Source: Gracilaria domingensis
Taxonomy: Eukaryota; Rhodophyta; Florideophyceae; Gracilariales; Gracilariaceae
DNA length: 64,000 bases
Assembly (NCBI GenBank): GCA_022539475.1
Contig: VCMS01000340.1
Location: 35,916 to 99,915, forward strand
Direction: 5' to 3'
The notes beneath the pieces were generated by a model. It had not been told where the DNA came from. It saw only the letters and a list, made by a program, of their open reading frames with translations, and did no database searches. Both the position numbers and the translations under genes were made by a program. Below are positions 1-11,208 of the stretch, piece by piece (within the stretch, counting starts at the first letter, position 1; the number at the start of each line of letters is the position of its first letter).

Positions 1-90
1 AAACCCGTGGAGCACTTACCCCCGATCGAAGATCGTGCAGTACCATCGTCGAACTAACACGGCGTTGCCGGCTAACATACATCAAGCGAT
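1..90 (+). pseudogene. chromodomain remnant of E1 pol
   Basis: The first bases encode the tail of a chromodomain, with an EHLP motif followed by a basic segment. The same tail (EHLPRSK) closes the chromodomains of E2 (6941-7174) and E3 (about 20570-20790). In chromoviruses this domain sits at the C-terminus of integrase and is thought to guide integration to marked chromatin. The copy is broken. Confidence 0.6.
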
Positions 91-239
91 GGTCGGATAA
101 CACACGTCGTTGGAGACGGAGGCTTATCGCGTACCGCGCACGAACGGTCCTACGAACGACAACACTCAATCGAGGAATACTGCGACAACCTCCAGAGGAG
201 TACTGTACCGCTACTCGCGTGGTGCGGAGACACTCTATG

Positions 240-470
240 GAGAGGACAGTTGAAGTTCGAACAGTTATGCCCTTAGGAAGAGGAGACGACAGATACACTC
301 GAAAGAGGAAGAAGACTCTATGAAGAGGAAATGAAGCTCAGAAGAGAAAGAAGAACTCTATGAAGAGGAAATAGAAACTCGTAAGAGGAAGATTACCCCG
401 AAAGGAGAAGTTATGAAGTATATACCTTGAGAAAGGAAAGAAGCCTTGAAGTCAAGAGAAGTCACAGTTT
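240..470 (+). repeat. purine-rich degenerate repeat in E1
   Basis: The + strand is strongly biased to A and G. The phrase CTCTATGAAGAGGAAAT occurs twice, about 40 bp apart (around 316 and 357), and looser copies surround it. It lies between the chromodomain and the antisense gene. No coding function is apparent. Confidence 0.6.
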
Positions 471-692
471 TACTGGTTATCGTAACTATGTTGCGGCTCG
501 CTACTCGAGCCCGCAACTGCCTAGCTAATGGGTATTACCCAGGAGGGACTCGATGGAGGAGAAGTTGCACGAGTTACTCGGAACCAGGCTGATTGTTCGC
601 GCTCGCGAGCTGCGCAAGGAGCGCATCGCCCATTTGCGAAATGTAACCCGACGCCGCGTCGGAAGCACCAGTCTCGCTGAGGAACTGAGCAA

Positions 693-2672
693 TCACGGCA
701 GCCCGTGCTTCGTCAGAGATACCCGCGTTCGCTGCTTCGTTGCTTCGTTCGGCGCAGCGGACGCCGCCATCGCAGAATGGGCAGCACTCTCCTCTGGAGT
801 CGAGACAACCACTGGTGTGGGTACAAGAACCGCTTGAGGCGCCGAGGGAACATTCACCGGGCTCGACAAGGCCGCGTTAGCACCCGCTTGGGGACCTGGC
901 ACTGCTGAAGCAGGCACTGTCCCCTCCACCGGAGCTGCCGCGAAGTCGTCGTCGCCGTACTCGTCACCGTCATTGGGAGCGTCGTCAACCATGACGTTCT
1001 GGTCCCCAACAGGGTGGAAGAACTCATCAGTTATGATGAAGCCCGTAGGGTGCCCCGGAGGGATGACTCGCTTGGCGTTCCGAAGGAGCTCCGCCTCGGC
1101 GTTGGTAATCGGCACCCGTGTCCAGGGGTCGTAATAGATGTAATCACCCGACAGTGGGGACCTGCGACCCGGAGACCGATCAATAGCGGAATCGCCTTCT
1201 TCCTGCGCGCTCTGCGAAAGAAGAACCTGGCTCCAGTCGACCCCATCAATCACTCGCAAGAGGCACATGACTTCCGAGAAGTTTCCATTACCGCTAAGCG
1301 GGATAGTGAGATCCAAGGCTTGGATGAGCTGCCGCAAACGGGGGGGAATGAACCACAGTCGATACTGGTCATACACCTCGATGAGGAGATACACCGCTAT
1401 TCGCGCCGCCCACTCCGTGAGGACAATGCTCCACCATCCCGTAAACGGGTTTGTCACGAGCTCACTACCCACATACGTGAGACAGGGGGGGAGTTCCACG
1501 TAACAGCCACGGCAGACCTCCACGGACGCCCACACAAAAGGGAGAGGAACATATCTCCCACGCATGTGGCGCGGACGAATCCGGTTTGACTCCGTGTTTT
1601 GATACGGGATAAGGTAACCCCATCGGGAGCGGGCACGTCGTTCGGGACGGATCATTGTTTGAAGGTAGTTGGACCGCGGCACGCGTGGGAGATATCGAAA
1701 TTCTGCACGCAGGAGCGGACGGGTCCAGCACAGGAGATCCTGGTGAACGGGGACGTTCTGGTAACGCTCCACCACACCGGCGAGCCGGGCAAGATTCTCT
1801 CCATATTGGATTTCGCCGAGTGTTCGGAAGAAGGCCACGTCGAAACGGAAGTGCGCCGGAATCGGGCGCTCTGAGTACGTGCGAAACATTCGCATGTGCG
1901 CTACGCGAACCATGGCCGCCCGAGCGGAGTTGTGCGACTGACCACGATGGTGGACGAGCGCGTTGGTAGGCACGGTAATCCGGTAATGCCAGTCGAACCT
2001 CACCGTCATCCAGACGTGCACACCTCCTGGGAGGTGACCACTGCCATCGGCATACGCCTCGACGAAGGAACGATTGGTCACGCCTTGCGGATGAAACCAC
2101 GCAGCCCGTAAGAACAGTGTGGGATTGCTGCGAGGGTCGACGTTGCCCAATTCATCATACGACGCCCACGCGCTCGCATGCGGGTTGACTACCGGTTGGA
2201 CCGGGACAGCAGGAGCGATCCAGTTCCACTGCGGTATAGACGCCGGGGGCGGAAGTTAACCACCCGTCTGGGGAAGGGGCGCCGTGTGAAATCCCGGATT
2301 GACCGGTTGCGGAAACGGAACGGCAGCGGAAGACGGCTGTGAGAGAGGCACTCCAGAGGAGGAAGGGTATGACGGCCCAGCGAAACCACCAACGTATTGG
2401 TTCTGAGACCCGCCAGGCGGTTGGTTGCTACCCTGATTCGGGTTCGGCATCGCAGGAAGCGCGCGAGGAAGAGACGAAAGCGCTGGAAGCGAGAGAGAAG
2501 GGAGAGCGCGCCGAGGTATCGGAGGAGACGCTACCGCAGTACGCGTGGAGAGGAGTTGACAGGTGTCGCCGTTAGAAGAGACCGGGGAGGCTGGATTGGA
2601 GACCGTCATGCCAACGTGCTTAAATGCACTCCAGAGGACGAAAGCCAAACCGCTCGCGGGGTCGTCTCGCAC
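693..2672 (-). pseudogene. antisense gene of E1, unknown protein
   Basis: A long reading frame runs opposite to the element's gag-pol. The N-terminal part (about 140 residues) is rich in Pro, Ser and Gly. The central part (roughly 300 residues) looks globular and is rich in aromatic residues and Arg. The C-terminal part is acidic, then Ala/Val/Pro-rich. A diverged copy lies in E2 (4699-6462). Motifs shared by both include LPGG, LRAEFRYL, GYLIP.QN, ELPPC..YVGS and YYDPW. I see no signal peptide, membrane segment, zinc finger or polymerase motif, so an envelope role is not supported. It is nearly whole, with about one break. Function unknown. Antisense extra genes near the 3' LTR are known in some plant gypsy lineages, but I do not recognise this protein. 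Confidence 0.7.
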
Positions 2673-2688
2673 CCTAAAGAGGGGTAAA
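2673..2688 (+). promoter_or_regulatory. polypurine tract of E1
   Basis: A purine-rich run (AAAGAGGGGTAAA) lies directly before the TG that starts the 3' LTR. This is the position of the plus-strand primer in LTR retrotransposons. Confidence 0.6.
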
Positions 2689-3505
2689 TGTATTGCAACG
2701 CGATTGCGGGACTCCTTCGCAGATGCGATTCATAATACGCACGGCGATACCGGGAGGTGATGGCCCACAGTATGAGTAACTGGTGAGATCAGCCCATTCT
2801 TGGGTATACTTAATATTAGAATTAGTGTTATGAGGTGCACGGCCTAGCCGGTGAGTCACACACGTGTGGGGGGTTTGCACCCATTCATTGGGGTATTTGA
2901 GGTAGATATTTGTAGCATATCTGCGGTACCACACTGACAGTGGGCCAACCTACTGCAGTACTTAGTAGGTTGAGCTGCACCCATTGCTGGGGAAGTAAAC
3001 GGAACAACCGAGTGCTCGGCTCTGATATTTCACCCTTGGTGACCGATATCCTCCTCCCGGAGAGTCGACACCTTGTGCAGGATTCATCATCCGCCTCGCG
3101 ACATCATTAACACCACTACCGCTTTCGCGTGTTTACTTTTTGTGTGTTTTCCTTATTTCTGTCCCTGTTATACAGGTAGCACTACTTGGTGTACCGGTGC
3201 ATACCGATCGTGGCTCGACACACTCGCGTGGCCTATTACCGCTCTCGTGTGTCATCGCCTTACTCGTGGGTATCGCGTGCTACGCACGTGACGCTACTGC
3301 CGACTTGTGTCGTGTGTTCTCTACCGCTGTACGCGTCTTCTTCGCCGCCTCGCTCCCCCCATTACTTGGGAAGGGTCTACCGCGGTCTTACACCCGGCAT
3401 TGCCGTGTCGTACCTGTGGGAGCGCTCTACTGCTGTGCTCGTATTTTGAGAGAGGGTCTAAACCGCCTTTGCGTGTCTTTCCCCATCGCTGGGTTTTGCA
3501 CAACA
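2689..3505 (+). repeat. 3' LTR of E1 (817 bp)
   Basis: The LTR starts TGTATTGCAA and ends TTTTGCACAACA, giving short inverted termini with TG and CA ends. It shares internal blocks with the other gypsy LTRs here: a GGGAAGTAAAC block, a TATACAGGT block near 3170 and TCTTACACCCGGC near 3387. Hydrophobic short frames within it are not regarded as genes. Confidence 0.7.
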
Positions 3506-3619
3506 AATAGATCTTTATTCCTGTAGAGTCCACTAGAAAGAGAGCTATTTGATAAAGAGTTCCCTTGCACGGTTTGACACTACAAAGTTGCAAGCAACGC
3601 CGGAATCGAGCCTACGTAA

Positions 3620-3637
3620 TGTAGTCTAACGCTCATC
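3620..3637 (+). repeat. solo LTR A, left piece
   Basis: These 18 bases (TGTAGTCTAACGCTCATC) match the start of LTR B (17927-18688, read on the - strand). The rest of A resumes at 15783, after the inserted element E2. Removing E2 and one TCATC copy gives a 763-bp LTR, against 762 bp for B. Confidence 0.75.
3633..3637 (+). repeat. target-site duplication of E2, left (TCATC)
   Basis: TCATC lies immediately left of E2 and again immediately right of it at 15778-15782. A perfect 5-bp duplication shows that E2 came in by a single integrase-mediated event. Confidence 0.85.
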
Positions 3638-4618
3638 TGTAGAGCAAAACCCCAGCGATGGGATCGTCTCTTAAGGCGTTCGAGTTCTTGCCCTCTAGAC
3701 GAGGTGAACTCAGTGGTGTGCTCTCCGAACATGGATAGTGCGGGTGTAAGACCGCCCGTGGTACGGGATATACCTATGGAGGTTGATGCCTGAACGGGCC
3801 TGATCCAGGAATCCGGCGAAAAGCGACGGAATGATTGAAGAGGAAGGTACCGTAGAGCGGTGTAAACCCTAGGCAAAAGGGGGAAAAGGAAGGGAAATCA
3901 AAGGAGAAAAAGAGAGGAATCCCGCGGTGGGACGTGCGGCAAGCGGCAACAGATCCGGCGCCGGGAGACGACGATGTGTATCAAGCCCACGCGGCACAAC
4001 TCTATACAGAGACGGAAACGATACCAATTGCGGTGAAAGCAGTACAACTGCACAGTAAAAGAAACAGAAAGTCCGAAGACACGGAATAAATAAGCCCGAA
4101 GGCAAGGCCACAATGGTCAGTATTGCCTGAGTGATCCCGAGGGATGAATCCAATCCGTACCGTACGCGGTGACCCTCCTGAGGGAGTTGTACACTTTGCG
4201 CAGGCGAACTTGGTTCAGAGCCGAACTCGGTTACGCTTTACTGAAAGAGGAGGTCACCGGGAGGCCACCTCTTATATCGTAACCGATAAATTAGTTAAAC
4301 TAAATTAAATAATCTAGTGCACACCTAAGCAGGTCCATACACGTGGTGCACGTGACAACCCGCGGCAGCGGCCAGTAAAATATCCGACAATCATAACAAG
4401 ACATGTGTGAGCACACCCATTCCTACACACGCGTACACGCGACCAATACTCATCTGCGCGACGTCATGGCCGACCCCTCAGGGTGCCATACCTCAATACT
4501 GTCGAAAAGTATCCCATCCGTGGGCCAATACTGATACCTTCCGAGTCCCCGAAATCATCCTTACCAGGGGTTTATGAAATCCTTCCCCGTGTACCGGGCG
4601 AGCACTTTTTGCTCTACA
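3638..4618 (-). repeat. 3' LTR of E2 (981 bp)
   Basis: Termini are TGTAGAGCAAAAC and its inverted match, TTTTGCTCTACA. On the - strand a TATAAGAGG motif near 4270 is a candidate TATA box. Related solo copies lie at 27198-28172 and 29982-30950. Confidence 0.9.
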
Positions 4619-4632
4619 TATCCCCCTCCTTA
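4619..4632 (-). promoter_or_regulatory. polypurine tract of E2
   Basis: Read on the - strand, TAAGGAGGGGGATA abuts the TG of the 3' LTR. This is the expected plus-strand primer site and confirms the element's orientation. Confidence 0.75.
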
Positions 4633-4698
4633 GCGCAGGAAACATCCGGTTTGCAAGTGGAGACTCATCAGCGAGCGAGTATGTAAGCGTGGTCCACC

Positions 4699-6462
4699 AT
4701 GGACATATCCGAGATTCCGGTTCTTCGTCACAACGAGACACACGCGCAAGCGCACTCAACTTCTCTGCACTCAGACGATTCAGTACTTGAAGTTTCCTCC
4801 GCGATCGACGATTCGATGAACGCTCAATAAGGCGACGATAAGCATTCCCAAGCCGGGGCTCCGAACGTTTCGGGTCCCGCAACTCCTGCGACAGGATATC
4901 TCGGCGGTTTCGCCTCCGCTTCTCTGCCTCAGAGTCAACATCACACGAGCACACCGAACCCAGTTGACGTCGCGGCCTGGAATTCCGCTCAGACGGTGCC
5001 CTTGTTGGCGACTCCAGCTGGCTGGATAGCGCGTGAATCGCTTCTTGTTCAAGATCCGACTACCGAAGGAAGCTAGGCCTATTCCAGAGCACCCTGGTTT
5101 CACCCGACAGCGGTTCGCTACAGTTCGTTGATGGATTCATACACCGAGAATGGTATGCTGCCTGGCGGCCTACACCGAGATATGGTGGATTTCTGGGATT
5201 GGAGACACGGCGTGGCGGTCGCACCTCACGTTTTGTCACGGAAACGACGCGGCCATGGATACGAAACGCTAGATGAAGCGCGCGCGGCTATGGCGCGATT
5301 GGCATACTTTCGGAAGGAACGAGCCTCGTTCCCCGAGAGTATTCCCGAGTCATACGGGTTCGACCTTTCCCGGTTCCGAACTTACGGAGAGATCAAGTAT
5401 GGCGCGAACCTCGCGGACTTCCAAGCCGTGTAAAACTTCCCGGAGGCGATGCCGGCGGACATTTTCCTGTTCAAAAGGCCTATCCTGCGAGCGGAGTTCC
5501 GATATCTACATCGCCCTTCGGGAGAGGGAAGCTTCTTCGACCGACCGCGAAACGAACGTAAATGGCGATCCCGGTTCGGGTATCTGATTCCACACCAGAA
5601 CATGGAGGTTGAACGTTTGCGTCCGGACGCACTAGCGGGTCGATTTGCTCCACTCCCATCGTGGTGGGCTCACTATGAGGTACGACGCGGGTGTTTCCCG
5701 GAATTGCCGCCGTGCATCTCGTATGTGGGGTCACGCATGATTGCGAATTCGCACTGAGAGTATTGGATGCTCTTCATCGCTGAATGGACCGCTCTCGTTG
5801 CCGCGTTTATGCTATGGGAAGCATACGACCAGGACCGTGTTTGGTATTTGCCTCCGAGGTTACCGAATGTGATTAGATCACTGGACTTATACACCGCGCT
5901 CGGTTTGGACGACAACTTCAGCGAGGTCATCAGCCTTATCTATCTCATCGATTCCATTGATTGGAGTACCGTTCCGGCCGAAAACTTCCCCAGGGGCACT
6001 CGTTCGCACTACGACTGTTCGCCCGGGCGAAGACATCCGGGTGCAGGTGACTTCGTGTATTACGATCCCTGGGAGGGAGTTACTGTCCCGTAGGAGCGGG
6101 CTCTCGTCCTAAGCGGACTTTTTCGAGTGGTTCCGAGCGATCACCCTATTGGGTTCATGTTTTCCGACAACTATTACTCCGTAGCAGAGGAGGACGATCC
6201 AATGGTGGATGATACTGTGGAAGACCCGGCAGCGGGAGGTCCGTCGGCGGCTTCCGCAGGAGTTCCGGTTGCCGGAGGGGTGGCTGCGCTAGTTGCTCCT
6301 ATCGGTTGGGCCGTGGGCCCTTCGCAGGGGAATATTGACCTTCGCGTGATAGCGATGCGCAACCAACTCCTCGGACTTGGGGTGCCGGTTCCACCGGATA
6401 TGTACGACCTCGGCCAGCTGTTGGCATTGAGCGCACAGGCTTTCGCGAGTCAGCCTCCCTAA
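4699..6462 (+). pseudogene. antisense gene of E2, unknown protein
   Basis: Diverged homologue of the antisense gene in E1. It again lies between the chromodomain and the 3' LTR and again opposes gag-pol. Shared motifs run in the same order: a GGFA..S segment near the N-terminus, then LPGG, LRAEFRYL, GYLIP.QN, ELPPC.SYVGS, YYDPW, and an acidic then Ala/Gly/Pro-rich tail. The broken copy has about four breaks. Protein-level conservation in two elements with dissimilar LTRs argues that it was a working gene of the lineage. No known family is recognised. It ends about 65 bp before a 50-bp perfect palindrome. Confidence 0.65.
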
Positions 6463-6527
6463 GCGGGGCCGTCCAACCCTGGAGGTGCCGGTCCTTCGAC
6501 AGGATGGCAGTGATCTCGACGGTAAGT

Positions 6528-6577
6528 TCCCTCCATGATGGGCTGTGGTAGGCCTACCACAGCCCATCATGGAGGGA
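6528..6577. repeat. perfect 50-bp palindrome
   Basis: Two 25-base arms with no spacer are exact reverse complements (left arm 6528-6552, right arm 6553-6577, centre GTAGGCCTAC). It sits between the 3' end of the antisense gene and the 3' end of the pol region, which converge here. A hairpin terminator or RNA-processing signal for both transcripts is possible. A foldback insertion is the alternative. Confidence 0.9.
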
Positions 6578-6940
6578 TGCAGATCCTAGGATCTGCGACC
6601 AACGCACTCCACAATAGCTAGCGGTACAACTTCTCCTTAGAATAAAATGGACTTCGATATCAGTTCCTTCATAACCGGATTACGGTTCAATGCCTTTGGC
6701 GCACCATCGTTCCAATACGATTCTCCATTACGCGTGTAGCTTCACGACGTGTTCACATGGACCGTTAGACGGTAGTTCGCTTCTTTCCGATAAATCGGCG
6801 TCCGTTAGACGGAAATCATCTTTCTTCTTTCATCCCTTCGATACCTCCTTCCGTAGGAACAACCCAAACTTCTTGGTAGTACCATCAATAACTCTCCCAC
6901 AAGTGGGCCCGTCGGTTCACCTCACGGCACAGTAGTACTG
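6578..6940. other. unassigned stretch in E2
   Basis: Between the palindrome and the chromodomain end. Short frames on the + strand have no recognisable similarity. I see no repeat or regulatory motif. Confidence 0.5.
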
Positions 6941-7174
6941 TCACTCTACCTGGGCTGCGTACAAGTTTGGAGGTGGCAGTAAGCGCTTACGCCGGTAGTA
7001 GGCGAGAACCTTCGATCGAGGCAGATGTTCGGTCAGCTCGAAAGTATCCTCCTCAGAGGAGTATCCGTACCAACGGACTTGATATTCAGTGTCCCCATCG
7101 GGGTTCACGCCGTGACTCACGATGCATTCGATAACGAATTCCTGTGGGAAGACTTCCCGTTCGCGGGCCTCCAT
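6941..7174 (-). pseudogene. chromodomain of E2
   Basis: A segment of about 77 residues with the chromodomain pattern: a hydrophobic start (EFVIECIVSHG), the core YQVRWYGYSSEEDTFEL and the closing helix EHLPRSKVLAYY. The aromatic and acidic residues usual for methyl-lysine binding are visible in the core. In chromoviruses this domain ends the pol polyprotein and is linked to targeting heterochromatin. Confidence 0.85.
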
Positions 7175-7272
7175 GGCGTATGGGTCACTCTTGCTGACGC
7201 AGTTTCACCTAGAGAGGTTCTGTAGCTGCCTAAAATCACGCAGGTGAAGCTTTCTAAGCGTTAAAGACGGGC

Positions 7273-7830
7273 TTACTTCCGCGGTTTTCCACGCATTCCG
7301 CTGTGGCGGCCGTACTGTAACTCGCGTCCTACGCGTCCTATCCTCGAGCTAGAGAGGTAGTTGCAAAGCTCTCGATCAGAGGAGTCCAACGGTATCACGT
7401 TATTTGACGAGAGTCGAGAGACCGACAAACGGTAGTACTTCCGGTTGACGAATCTCCCGGCCTTCACGAGGATAACCGTTACGGTGACGGAGGTGCGTAC
7501 GTCACTCCCTTGGCAAGGCGGCGGTTCACCCGGTCTACGGGGCTTGTGCCAAGAGCTCTGATTGGCTCTACGCCACAGATTGGCGACCACGACAATCGTG
7601 CGCGTGTCGTGCTCGGCCATCCGTTCGCGAAAGGTCGCCGACCGCTCATTAGGGCTTTCCACGTTGTAACGTGCGTCGCGTGGCACGCGCCTGGTTCTGT
7701 CAGGCCCCGTGTCACGGAGATTGCACTTCTTGCAGTGGTGGCGGAGTTCCAAGTCTCCACACGCGATGTGGTTCACACTGTAGAGTGTCGGCTTCCAAGA
7801 AAGCGTTAAAAGTCCCACAAGGGAATCCAT
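7273..7830 (-). pseudogene. unassigned region of E2 between integrase and chromodomain
   Basis: A sense-strand frame of about 185 residues. A Cys/His cluster (CGDLELRHHCKKC) near residue 25 hints at a zinc-binding site, followed by a very basic region. A low-complexity Ala/Ser/Thr/Pro stretch (about 7891-8319) links it to integrase. Position suggests it is part of the pol polyprotein rather than a separate gene. I do not recognise it, and chance coding remains possible. Confidence 0.4.
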
Positions 7831-8255
7831 AATGAGTGGTAATACTCAGCACAACTCGTTCACGAGGCTTCCCATTTCAGGGTTGCAATGCTATTCTTCC
7901 GCGTGCAGCGGCTGGTCCGCATCAGCGGCAACCGTTTTCACAGTTCGGCTGTGCTTCTCAGCGCGGATACGCAAGTTCATGCGGTTAGAGGTCCCAGAGT
8001 GGGTAGCTGTTTCTGCGGCAGCGTCGCGCCTCTCGCGGGCACGTTCCGTGGTAACGGAGACTGATACGGCGAAGCCCTCACGGTTGGGGTGCGACAAGGC
8101 AACTGTGGCACTAGATTCTCCCACGGGAGCGACTGGGTTATCATTGTGGATCACATTTTCCGTGGTTGGGGAACCGGGCGACACCGGAGCGTCATCAGTG
8201 CCATTTGCAGCAGCTGCGGTATCCTCCCCTTGCTTAGGTGGCGCCACGGGCTCCA

Positions 8256-10190
8256 TCAGGAGATGGGGTGGGGGGTTACTCTTGTAAATACTCGTGCAGA
8301 GTCGTTGGAATTCGTCCAAGTAGTAGGAAGTTCAGTTCTGTGGTCAGAAGTACCTACTGTAGGTAGATCAATTAATCCTCGATCCGGGTGCGGAAGAATC
8401 GCCGGGCGCGACGGTAGTGTAGCGGCTGTTGACGGTTCTGCCTCCTGTTGAGGATCCCCTGATTTGGTATTGGTTGAGGTGGGCCCGGTTGCGGTGGGTG
8501 GCGTTGGGGCGGGCACAACGAGGTCACGCGAGATTCGTTCATGACGTCCGTCAATGTCGAGTACGACGGTATCCGGATTGACGGAAATGACGCGATATGG
8601 TCCATCAGCGATGGGAAAGAGCTTATGTCTCTTTTCCTTGTCAGGATTATAATACTCCTTACGAAGGAAGACAAAGCTGTTGGGCTCTACCACCACTGGT
8701 GTACCGCGAATTCGGCGATCGAAGTTACGCTTGTACGTAAGCTGTGCCCTTTCCATGGCCTTCCGGGCTACCGGTACCATCTGGGTTAACCAATTTTTCC
8801 AGGTGTCCTTGTACATCCGTGGTGACGAGAAAGACGCTAGCGTTGGTTGTGATTCGATTGCTACCGGTGGCAGTATGCTCGAAAGAACGAGTTCAAACGG
8901 CGAAAGCTTCCTTACCCGATGCACCTGGGTGTTATACGCGTACGTAATAGCATCGGTGTACAAGTCCCAATCCTTTGGGTGATCCGCGACATAGGATCGT
9001 AATGCGTTAAGCATTGTACGATGAAATCGTTCTACCTGCCCATTACACTGGGGATGATAGGTTGTTGTAAACAAATTCTTGACATCCAAGATACGGCATA
9101 CGTCCATAAAGAACTTTGACGCAAACTGCGAGCCATTGCCTGAAAGCAGATTAACGGGTGGTCCGTAAGTGAAGACCCAATGCGTCACAAATGCTTGTGC
9201 AACTGCTGCTGCAGTGATCAGCTTCAACGGAACCGTTCGCATTAGCTTCGAAAACCTGTCCGTGATGACCAGGAGGTACCTGTGACCGCGTGCGGTTCGA
9301 ATTAATTCGCCCAGAATGTCGATAGCGACGAACTCCAAAGGAGCCCGGGCTGGGAACAGCGTCATCGACTTAGAATTTCGTCGGAGTTTGACGTTGTTCT
9401 TGGCACATTCCGTGCATGAACGGCGTACTGCGTAGCAGTCGAATGCCATAGCTGGCCAATAAACGTCTCTTCGGAGAGTTAGATACAACTTCCTTCCACC
9501 AGGGTGTCTTCCAATCTTTGCATAGTGGGATATATGGAGAACCCTCCATTGTAGGGAGTGTGGAACCACAATTTGAGGACGTAGCCCAACAATCCTAACA
9601 AGGAATCCCTGATCGTTGGTTAGAAAGGGTATCTTGAATCCCCCGTTGAGTCGGGCCCTTATCTGAGTACAGAAAGGATCCCCGTGTTGTTCACGTATTA
9701 CCTCTTCAGCGATAATGGGTTCAAATGAGCCAGGCGGTGGCTCGGCCGTTTCTGCGGCGAGAATATCGTCACAGACGTCATCCGTAATTTCGGAGTCTTC
9801 CTCCCAGTCTTCCACCAAGAAGCATGGTATGTCGTCGTCGTCGACAGGTTCTGCTTCTCCAGACGTTCCTAAGCGGGAATGCGCATCAGCCTGCATATTC
9901 AGGGTGCCCCGTTTGTACCGGACATCAAAATCAAATTCCGATAGACTGAGACGCCAACGCATGAGGCCACCCGACGGCTCGGAGATCTCCATAAGCCAGC
10001 AGAGAGCCGAATTATCGGTATGTACCTGAAAATGGGTTCCCATGAGATAAGGTCTTAAGGTAGACAGCGCCTAAACGACGGCGAGACACTCTTTCTCGGA
10101 GACTGAGTAATTACGCTCATGCACGTTCAATGAAAGAGACCAGTATCCAACTGGACCTCGCTCGCCTTTCTTCCAGACTTGAAACAAGGC
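8256..10190 (-). pseudogene. RNase H and integrase region of E2 pol
   Basis: The RNase H end is seen as THFQVHTDNSALCWL near 10030. Next comes the integrase zinc domain, HYAKIGRHPGG followed by CTECAKN. The retroviral-type core follows (LEFVAIDILGELI, an NGSQF segment, HPQCNGQVERFHRT), then a GPY/F-like module (FPIADGPYRVISV). Order and motifs are typical of Ty3/gypsy. The region is a fossil. Confidence 0.85.
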
Positions 10191-10227
10191 ACACCCCACT
10201 TAGGGATCACTGGAATCAGTATCAACT

Positions 10228-11061
10228 TCATATGGAAGCCCTGGAGTGGGCAACGCCAAAATCGGCGGAGACGTAACAGCGTCGATTAACGACGAAAAGG
10301 CGGATGCTTCCGCATCGCCCGAATGGTTCCAGTTTAACTGGCTGTCCTTTCCTGAGGAGAGAGTTGAGAGGAGCTGCAGTATCACCAAAATTCGGGACGA
10401 ACCGACGGTAGACATTACACAAACCGAGAAATGATCGGAGTTCCGTCTGAGTTGTCGGATGTTTTGCTTCCTTCAGCGACTTCACCCTTACCTCGTCGAC
10501 CGAGAGTTTCCCTGGGCGGATAATGTGGCCCAGGTACTTCACAGAGTCGGTAAAGAATTCGCATTTCTTGAGCTTCAAGGTAACACCTGCGTCACGCAGA
10601 ACCTGCATCACTTCCCTCAAATGGGACATATGTTCATCCATACTGTTGGAGAATACGACAATGTCGTCCAAGTACACAAGACAAGTCTTCCACTTGAATC
10701 TGGCCAACAGAATGTCAATCGCGCGCTGAAACGTAGCGGGAGCATTTGTTAGCCCGAAGGGCATCCGTTTGAAACGGTACAGTCTTTGATGACATACAAA
10801 CGCGGTCTTGTCGCGATCTTCCTTTCGAATTGGAACCTGCCAGTAACCCCAATTGGCGTCAAGGGCGGTAAATACTCTGGCGCTTCCCAGCGAGTCGATG
10901 TACTCATCCATCCGTGGAATCGGATACACGTCTCTGACGGTAACGGCGTTGAGTCGCCTGTAATCGATGAAAAAACGCCACGATCCATCCGACTTCGGAA
11001 CAAGTACAACGGGCGATGCCCATGACGACTGAGCTGGCTCAATTACGTCGGCACGTAGCAT
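10228..11061 (-). pseudogene. reverse transcriptase of E2
   Basis: Typical Ty3/gypsy fingers-palm order: SSWASPVVLVPKSDGSWRF, then FTALDANWGYWQVP, then FGLTNAPATFQRAID, then the catalytic YLDDIVVFS, then YLGHII. About 278 residues are visible. The enzyme copies the element's RNA into DNA in the virus-like particle. Confidence 0.9.
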
Positions 11062-11208
11062 CTTCTCGACTTGAGACTTTTCTTCTTCCCACGCTTTCGG
11101 GGCTGCCCGATACGAGTGTTGCGCGATTGGGCGAGTATCTGGGAGCAGATCAATACGGTGCTCCGTAATTCCAATTGTTCCAAGGGAACCGTCCCAAATC
11201 GGAGTAAA

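Larger units (their letters stand above)
1..3505 (+). mobile_element. E1: 3' part of a Ty3/gypsy chromovirus
   Basis: This is the 3' end of an LTR retrotransposon that runs off the left edge of the window. Parts in order are the end of a chromodomain (1-90), a purine-rich stretch, a large antisense gene (693-2672, - strand), a polypurine tract and the 3' LTR (2689-3505). The layout matches the full-length element E2 further right, seen in the opposite orientation, which supports reading this as one element. It is a fossil; age cannot be set because the 5' LTR lies outside the window. Confidence 0.75.

Noticed and set aside
1014-1589. 191-codon frame on the + strand
   Set aside because: Lies wholly opposite the conserved antisense gene of E1 and has no similarity of its own; a shadow.
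693-2672. Antisense gene as an envelope gene
   Set aside because: No signal peptide, transmembrane segment or cleavage site is visible, and it lies antisense to gag-pol.
3073-3526. Hydrophobic + strand frames resembling small membrane proteins
   Set aside because: They overlap each other within the E1 LTR and follow its pyrimidine-rich composition.
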